Assembly (NCBI GenBank): GCA_002751075.1
Contig: NAOQ01000237.1
Coordinates: 4,959 to 15,196, forward strand
DNA from: Ichthyophonus hoferi
Taxonomy: Eukaryota > Opisthokonta > Ichthyosporea > Ichthyophonida > Ichthyophonidae
DNA length: 10,238 bases
Reading direction: 5' to 3'
In this document: piece by piece, positions 1 through 7,000 of the stretch
How the letters are laid out: the number at the start of each line of letters is the position of its first letter
Position numbering within the stretch: the stretch's first letter is position 1
The notes under the pieces: generated by a model
Database searches by the model: none
Seen by the model: the letters and a program-made list of their open reading frames with translations, nothing else
Told to the model about the DNA's origin: nothing
Made by a program: the position numbers and the translations under genes

Positions 1-25
1 TTTTTTACTACAATAAAAAACTTCG

Positions 26-49
26 TTTTTTTTTTTTTTTTTTTTTTTT
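26..49. repeat. Poly-T run (24 T)
   Basis: An unbroken run of 24 T, next to the degenerate 21-bp repeat. It could be the A-tail of a retroposed element on the - strand, but no element body is recognisable. Confidence 0.7.
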
Positions 50-66
50 CAATTTTTGTTCTTTTT

Positions 67-160
67 AATCGAGAAAGTTTTAATTTTGATCGGCAGATTA
101 TATTTTTGATTGGGAAAATTTTGATATTGATCGCGAAATTTATAATTTGGATCGAAATCC
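67..160. repeat. Degenerate tandem repeat, about 21 bp, about 4.5 units
   Basis: Units begin with (G/A)AT(C/T)G at about 67, 88, 108, 129 and 150 and continue as an A/T-rich run, for example GATCGCGAAATTTATAATTTG. Units have diverged, so the array is old. Confidence 0.5.
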
Positions 161-959
161 CCTACGCTATTTATTATTAATCAAATAATAGGGATTATTT
201 ATAAAACTATGTTATTATGATTCAGATTGACATCAATTCCTACCTAAAGTTTAATATTTGTTGTTTATAATTTAATCCGTTATCTTCCTAGACAACCTGC
301 AGCTAATATTATTTTAATGGTCGGTACCAAATTTATTTCTGTACTAATCAGAAATATCTTGGAAATTGTAACTAATTATGAATTAAAATATGTAAAAATT
401 AAGATTAAAAAATTAAGTAATATTATGTATATGTACTTTGCATTTATTAAGGGTTAATTGTCATGATTAGAATAAAGGAAATATCTCCATCTCTAGTAGA
501 TATTTTATTTATTATAGTACCTGTTGAGCCAATAGTAGTTATTATGAATGACTTTGCTCCATTTGTATTTGAATATTGTTAAGCAGCTGCAACTCAACCT
601 GACTTTAAGTATAAAATACTACTGTTTAAATTTAATATTTATATAAAATTTAAAGCAAACATTGTATTGGCTATAGATTCACCATATAGCATTTTAAATG
701 AATATTATCTAATTATTATTATAGTAACAGGTGCGTTCTGCTTGTACCAAATACTACAATCGATCAATAATTTATCGTTTGTTGTTTATAGTATATTATT
801 ATAACATGCTATCATAATAAATAATATATTTATTTATTATTTTTAATATATTATTATAACTACTATAACATGTAAAGAATGTAACACTGTAACATCATTA
901 TCATAACACATTTATCATTCCTGCTTATAATATACTTACACAGGAATATACTTTGATAT

Positions 960-1035
960 ATTATATTGTATTATATTGGTTTTAAAATTGGCTTACCTTT
1001 ACTTGTAAAGACATTGTTCACAACTTCTTGAGAAG
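960..1035 (+). promoter_or_regulatory. Possible promoter/5' UTR of the striatin gene
   Basis: If the 1036 ATG is used, the short stretch before it must hold the 5' UTR and core promoter. It has two inverted CCAAT boxes (ATTGG at 975-979 and 987-991) 45-60 bp before the ATG and AT-rich sequence upstream. No convincing TATA box or initiator stands out against the AT-rich background. Confidence 0.25.
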
Positions 1036-1049
1036 ATGGCTGGAAGCAG
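1036..1049 (+). CDS. STRN: Candidate first coding mini-exon (MAGS + AG) of the striatin gene
   Basis: ATG GCT GGA AGC AG is followed by the near-perfect donor GTAAGA, and the ATG has A at -3 and G at +4. Its phase (two bases left over) fits an acceptor ending at 2181 (CACTCTAG), which would make exon 1 begin at 2182: AG+G gives Arg, then the ATG at 2183 continues in frame, so the protein would start MAGSRMENINV. TACTAAT-like branch-point candidates lie 20-40 nt before that acceptor. An in-frame TAA at 1006 bounds the frame upstream. If this is correct, intron 1 is 1050-2181 (1132 nt). The alternative is that 2183 is the true start, with an in-frame TAA at 2171 just upstream. Inferred from splice signals only. 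Confidence 0.5.
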
Positions 1050-2181
1050 GTAAGAAAGCATGGTTTATATTTTTTTATTTGTATTATTGATATTATATTT
1101 AGTAGCATATTACTATATTTATTTATTATACATTAGTTCACAATATATATAATAGCACTTATCGTTGTGTGTTTATTATAGCTATATTATAGTATGTTAT
1201 AATATGTATACTATAATCTCTTGTAGATTCTGTTATTGATTTACTAAAATTATTTTAATACTGTAAACAAACCTATTACTTTAATATATAATTATTGTTG
1301 CTATGATTATTACTATTACTATTACTACTACTATTACTAGAACTATGACTATAGCTATACTAGTTTTCTTTACACCCATGGGCTTCCAACATGTTGAATA
1401 GTTTTGCACTGCACACTGTCATACAAGCTATGTATTTTACATACATGCAATTATTTATTTATTTTATATAGAAATATATATATATATATCCATACGTAAT
1501 ATATATGATAGTGTCATAATATAATAGTATGATAAAATAGTAGTATGATAGTATAGTAGTGTAATAGTATAATAGTATAGTATAGTAATATAATAGTATA
1601 ATAGTATAGTGGTACAGTATTATAATAGTATAGTAGTATAATAATATACTAATATAATAGTATAATAGTATAGTAGTGTAATGGTATAGTAGTAGAGTAG
1701 TATAATGGTATAGTCGTATAGTAGTATAGTAGTATAATAGTAGTATAATAGTATAGTAGTATAATAGCAGTATAATAGTATAGTAGTATAATAGTATAAT
1801 AGTAGTATAATAGTATAGCAGTATAATAGTAGTATAATAGTAGTATAATAGTAAAATAGTATGAGAATTTATTGGTATATATATATGCATCTATATATCA
1901 ATTGATAGACGTATTAAATTGATATCCAATGAGAAGGCCCTATTAAAATATTAATTATATCTTAGGTTTATTATCTTACTGTATTGGTATGTGGGGTAAA
2001 ATTTCTATAGTTGTTAATTAACTACAGATAAATTAATAGATATGGAAATTAATTAACGCTTGATTAGAAATTAATTAACCTGACACGTTTGTAGGGAGTA
2101 AAGAATCCTTTATAGTTGATTTCATATTAATTACATATTAATTACATACTAATTACATACTAATTAATAATAACACTCTAG
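1050..2181 (+). other. Presumed first intron (or 5' flank)
   Basis: It is AT-rich throughout and includes a (TTACTA)-like stretch at about 1305-1338 and a large microsatellite at about 1495-1862. Its 3' part (about 2010-2170) is rich in TTAATTAA and TTACATA/TTACATATTAA units. No coding sequence was found on either strand. Confidence 0.45.
1495..1862. repeat. Imperfect AT-rich microsatellite (TAGTATAATAG-type)
   Basis: About 370 bp of mixed TAGTA, TAATA and TATAG words with a 3/5-bp rhythm and almost no C on the + strand. The opposite strand is open only because the repeat encodes Tyr/Leu/Ile runs; it is not a gene. Confidence 0.9.
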
Positions 2182-2182
2182 G

Positions 2183-2350
2183 ATGGAGAACATCAATGTT
2201 TCCATGATTGACAGCATATCACCAGGCAGTCCCGTGACTGCCATCCAACCACAATATACTATTAATGGCGTGCTTGCATTTCTGCAATCTGAGTGGACGA
2301 AATTTGAGTCTCAAAGGGCTAAGAGCGAATTAGAAAAGGCCGAATTAAAG
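2183..2350 (+). CDS. STRN: Striatin exon 1: N-terminus, caveolin-binding-like motif, start of coiled coil
   Basis: Codes for residues 1-56 and ends in phase 0 at AAAG|GTATAT. Residues 24-56, from QYTINGVLAFLQ onward, match the human run beginning QYSLPGILHFLQHEW. F33, W38 and F41 give the aromatic spacing of the family's caveolin-binding motif. The acidic and basic heptad-like run after 40 begins the coiled coil that binds PP2A. Confidence 0.93.
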
Positions 2351-3986
2351 GTATATATATATATGTGTATGCGTGATTATTGGGTAGTTTAAAATTTTAA
2401 TCGATATACATTTAAAATGAATTCAATCTGTTGGTGCATATAAGGGGCTTTAAAATATTTAAAATGGTTCATATACCTTATCCAAGTATACGATACCATT
2501 ATATTATATTATATTATGCTATATTATACTATACTATATTATACTATATTATACTATATTATACTCTACTGTACTGTACTTTATTATGTTATACTATACT
2601 CTACTATACTGTACTGTACTGTACTGTACTGTACTGTACTATACTATGCTATATTATTAACCAATATATAATATATGTCGCATGGTCTAACTGATTTTAA
2701 TCTATACCTACCAATCTAAGATCCTATTGGCACGTATGGAGGGAGAGAAACAGGCACAAGATATAGTACACAGAGATCTGGTTAGACGAATTAAAATGCT
2801 TGAATATGCATTAAAACAAGAAAGGTATGTGGGGGTATGTATAGGATATGTTAAGTAGGTAGGTAGGTATACTTATAAAGGGCCAATCATAATCATCCTT
2901 TATTTTGTAGTCTCGTTCACTATCAAAAGGGTCTTGTATACCACAGTTCCTAATTGGTTAAAACAATATCTATATATAGATTATTGTACATATATATACA
3001 GTAAGCATTGGTCGATTATAACTAATACATTTTGATTGGTGCAGAACTAAAAATGGCGTCACCATAGAGAAGCCTCAGTTTACTGAAGGTAAAATAGTCT
3101 GTTTCTATTGACTTACATGTGATCATTATTTATTTACACTCCTCTTACCCCTCTATTAATCTTATTAGACAGCCAATCACATGCTATCCGTGAATTATAC
3201 TTAATTGTAGTTAATTAGAATAAATTAGCAATGATCTTACCACTATCTCTTCATTTAAATGCTTTTTAATATATTTTAATATCTTAAAATAAAATAATAT
3301 GCCCAATCATATGCAACCTTTAAGTTTATTAACATTATAGTTTATTGATCTATCCTATAAGTAATTTATTTATATCTACCCACTCATAGCTCGTGTTTAA
3401 TTTTATAATTATAATTAACCAATGTATATATACTTATATATAGATGCACCCAAGCACATGGCTAGCGATGATATGCTGGAACGAAAACAAAGCAGTCGGA
3501 ATTTAATACGACAGTACGTATGGCCCGTGGGTAATTCTGGTTAATTATTTAATTAAGCATAATTGGTTAATTAAATGGTATGCAATTAGGATGTTAATTA
3601 TAACTTAATTAAAGACTCATTAGTGGAGATATGTATGCTTGTCGATTTAAATTATCCTACCCTATCCTGACCTATCCTATCCTATCCTATTCTATATATA
3701 GATACCTATCAGAAGTAGGCTATACAGACACTCTCCTTGAGAACCAAGCCATCCAATTACGAGTGGCATATGACGTAGAGGATGCATCTAAATATATCAA
3801 TCCAATCACAATTAATCAAGTGAAGGAAGAAAGGAATGTGGACGATACACATTGCGTCATGGAGGAAAAGAAGCAAGCACAGACCAATGAAAATGTAGAT
3901 ATAACTAGTTATGACATATATACAATGTTAGGGGTCGATAAATTGTGTAATAATCAATCTATAAGAATTATTCTATTATTTACTTA

Positions 3987-4022
<36 letters not shown>

Positions 4023-7000
4023 TGCATCTATCTATCTATCTATCTATCTATACTATATACTTTAACCTAGATACATGTTATATGTGTGTTTAGAAAGAAT
4101 GTATCTTATTGCAATATGTGATTGATTGAAGGAGGGCGTTAAATTTTAATATACAGGTATACTGCTATTATTGGCTCTTTATCATAATGTATAAGGTGGG
4201 ATAGGGTAGGTTGGCATTATAGTCTGCTATATTACGTAAGGGTATATGATAGTGTATGGTATTGTATTATATTGTATTGTATTATATTATATTGTATTTA
4301 ATTTATTGTATTATATTATATTGTATTTAATTTATTGTATTATATTATATTATCTCACTTCCCCCTCTCTGTTTTTAATCGCTCTCTCTCTCTTTCCCTT
4401 CCTCTCCCTCTCTCTCTCTCTTTCCCTTTCTCTCCCTCTCTCTCTCCCTATAAGACCCTGAAAACTGAAGGCACCAACGAGAGGACTGATAGGAAAATTG
4501 AAAATAATTCTATGGAATCCCCACCTATTTCCCTAGAGCACGTTATGGATACATTTAAAAAGGGTCCACTGACCAATGCAGAGCGTGCTTTAATTCCATC
4601 ACCTAAAAGATCCCCCTACCCTGATAGGAAAGTTCAAATTGCAAAGGTATGTATATATGTATAGATAGATATATTGTGAAATTTTAAGTTTATATATAGA
4701 TGCATACCTCCTTCCCAACCAACCAAAGAGGGTAGAATTTAACCCCTGTATCCAATTGAACGTATAAAATGTTTTAAGATTGTATTGCGTTGTCAAAGAT
4801 GTTTTATTAACCAATGGGCACTAAGGAGATGATGTGATAAGTAGGTCTACTATTGGTGGATCTACTAATAGATTGTATTATGCCAACAGCAAATTTTTAA
4901 TATATCATTCAGTATAACTATAATATAATATAATGTAATATAATATAATATAACATAGTATAATCTGCACATATATATATATACGCTATGCTCCTTCTTC
5001 CTCTCACGTTCACTACCACTATACCTCCCTAACCAACCATATGCCCTATACAGCCCGAGGTACCTGATGAAGGACCTATCAAATCGATTCTTGAAGCAGG
5101 AAAGAAAGAGGTAATATGCACGTGTATGAACGACCTTCTTTCAGTTGGTTTATCTATAAAGTATAGTAGAGTATAGTATAGTATAATATAGTATAGTATA
5201 GTATAGTATAGTAGAGTATAGTATAGTATAGTATAGTATGGTATGGTATGATATGGTATGGTATTTATACATATATCTAAAGGTAATATAACAGCAAAGT
5301 ATATAATATAACACATAGGGGCTGGATGATGGTTGCAGGCGGACTGGGATGTGAAATTTGACTCCACTGAGTTGACTAAGATGATGAAAAGCATGGATAG
5401 GAAGAAGGCGGGGGGGTCTAGTAGGAATATTACCAAAGGTATAGGGGTGGTCTAATAGGAATATTATTAAAATTATAAGGGGGTCTAATAAGAATATTAC
5501 TAAAGGTATAGGGTGGGGGGGCTAGTAGGAATATTACCATAGGTATAGGGAGGTCTAATAGGAAAATTACTTAAGGTATAGGGGGGTCTAATAAGAATAT
5601 TACTAAAGGTATAAGGGGGTCTAATAGGAATATTACTGAAGGTATAGGGTGTGGGGTAATGAGTATATTATGTAAGTTAGCAAATGTTATGGTAATTGTA
5701 TTGGATTGGATTGGATTGTATTATATTAGCTAGTATAGCTTTATCAGGTATGTACACGTGATCTCACCCAATCATATACTAGCAGGCATGGATCTATCAG
5801 CCATGTTTGGAGGTGCTAAGAAGGAATTAGGGTCCCTGGGGGGATTGTCATTGGATGATGATGTGGAGAACGGACCAATTGCTGTAAGGAGATTAGTATA
5901 GTAGTATAGCGTGATCGTGGGATCCCTATTGCATTATTGTCTGATTATCCGCTTATCCGATTATTCGATCTATATATATGCATATACAGTATTGGCTATA
6001 TATAGTAGCCTATAGCCTACCAGTATATAAACTGAGCCCATGTTTCTACAAATCATAATCCGTAATCATACCTGCCATTAAGCCCTCTCTCTCACCCCAC
6101 CAATAGGTAATGAAAGAAAATAGCCCTAAAAGGAAACTATGGAAGCCGAAATATACTCTACGCAGGTAATTGGATAGAAATAGGAAGAATGTATGTGGTT
6201 GGTTGATTAAAAATATATTTATAGATAGATATAGCAGAACCCTTGGGACTATTTCAAATCACATATTCGATTGGTTTTAATTTTAATGATAAAAGTGTGA
6301 TTCCACCTCCAGAAACAAATTAGTTGATTCCATTAAAATTTATTGCATTAATCTTATAGACCTGTTTGTAATACTATATCTTATATATATATTATATTAT
6401 GTGTAGTTATAATATATTTTAGTGTGGATCTCTGATTGGTTTATACTAACACTAATTCCCTCTCTCTTCCTATCCTGTCATTCTAATACTTTGAAAATAT
6501 GACGATTCTATACCTCGATATAATTCTTTATTATCTCTCTCCCCCTCTCTCTCTCTCTCTCCTTATAGCCATCTTGATAATATACACAGTGTAGCATTTC
6601 ACCGAACCGAACCGACCCTATTAACCGGGTCAGCTGACGAAACCGTTAAATTATGGAGTCTACGAGATGTTCGTGGGAAGGGTGGAAGAGGGTGGGTAAA
6701 AATAGAGTGTAGGCTTACGCTATATATATTTCTATATTATATATTATAATCTAATACATATATTGAACAATCAGGTTTTAAAATAGATTTATAAAATTAT
6801 GATAATCGAGTCCAATACGTTAATTAAAAACTAACTATAATATAAGTTTAAAATCCTATTTAAGTGGACAAAATCAGACTATAGACCAGTAGGTTATACG
6901 TATACAAACCAAATTTGGGAGTGATCTATTGTTGTGGCTAGATTGTTGGTTTAAAGTATATTTTAAAATATAATAACTACTTGATTGGCCAAGATCATTT

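Larger units (their letters stand above)
1..1035. other. AT-rich upstream non-coding region
   Basis: No open frame, RNA gene or transposon protein is supported here. It contains a T run, a decayed tandem repeat at 67-160 and otherwise unremarkable AT-rich DNA. It could include the upstream regulatory region or part of a neighbouring gene's introns. Confidence 0.5.

Noticed and set aside
1459-1890. Long - strand open frame rich in Tyr, Leu and Ile
   Set aside because: It is a translation of the TAGTATAATAG-type microsatellite; no conserved motif and no codon complexity.
2431-2694. + strand open frame rich in Tyr and Leu
   Set aside because: It lies within the intron after exon 1 and is made of TATAC/CTGTA repeats.
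4246-4461. + strand open frames across TATTG and CT tracts
   Set aside because: Low-complexity Leu/Ser/Pro sequence from simple repeats; only the part after 4455, in the other frame, is coding.
5029-5436. - strand open frame of 135 codons
   Set aside because: It is antisense to striatin exons 7 and 8 and to the GTATA array; no recognisable protein.
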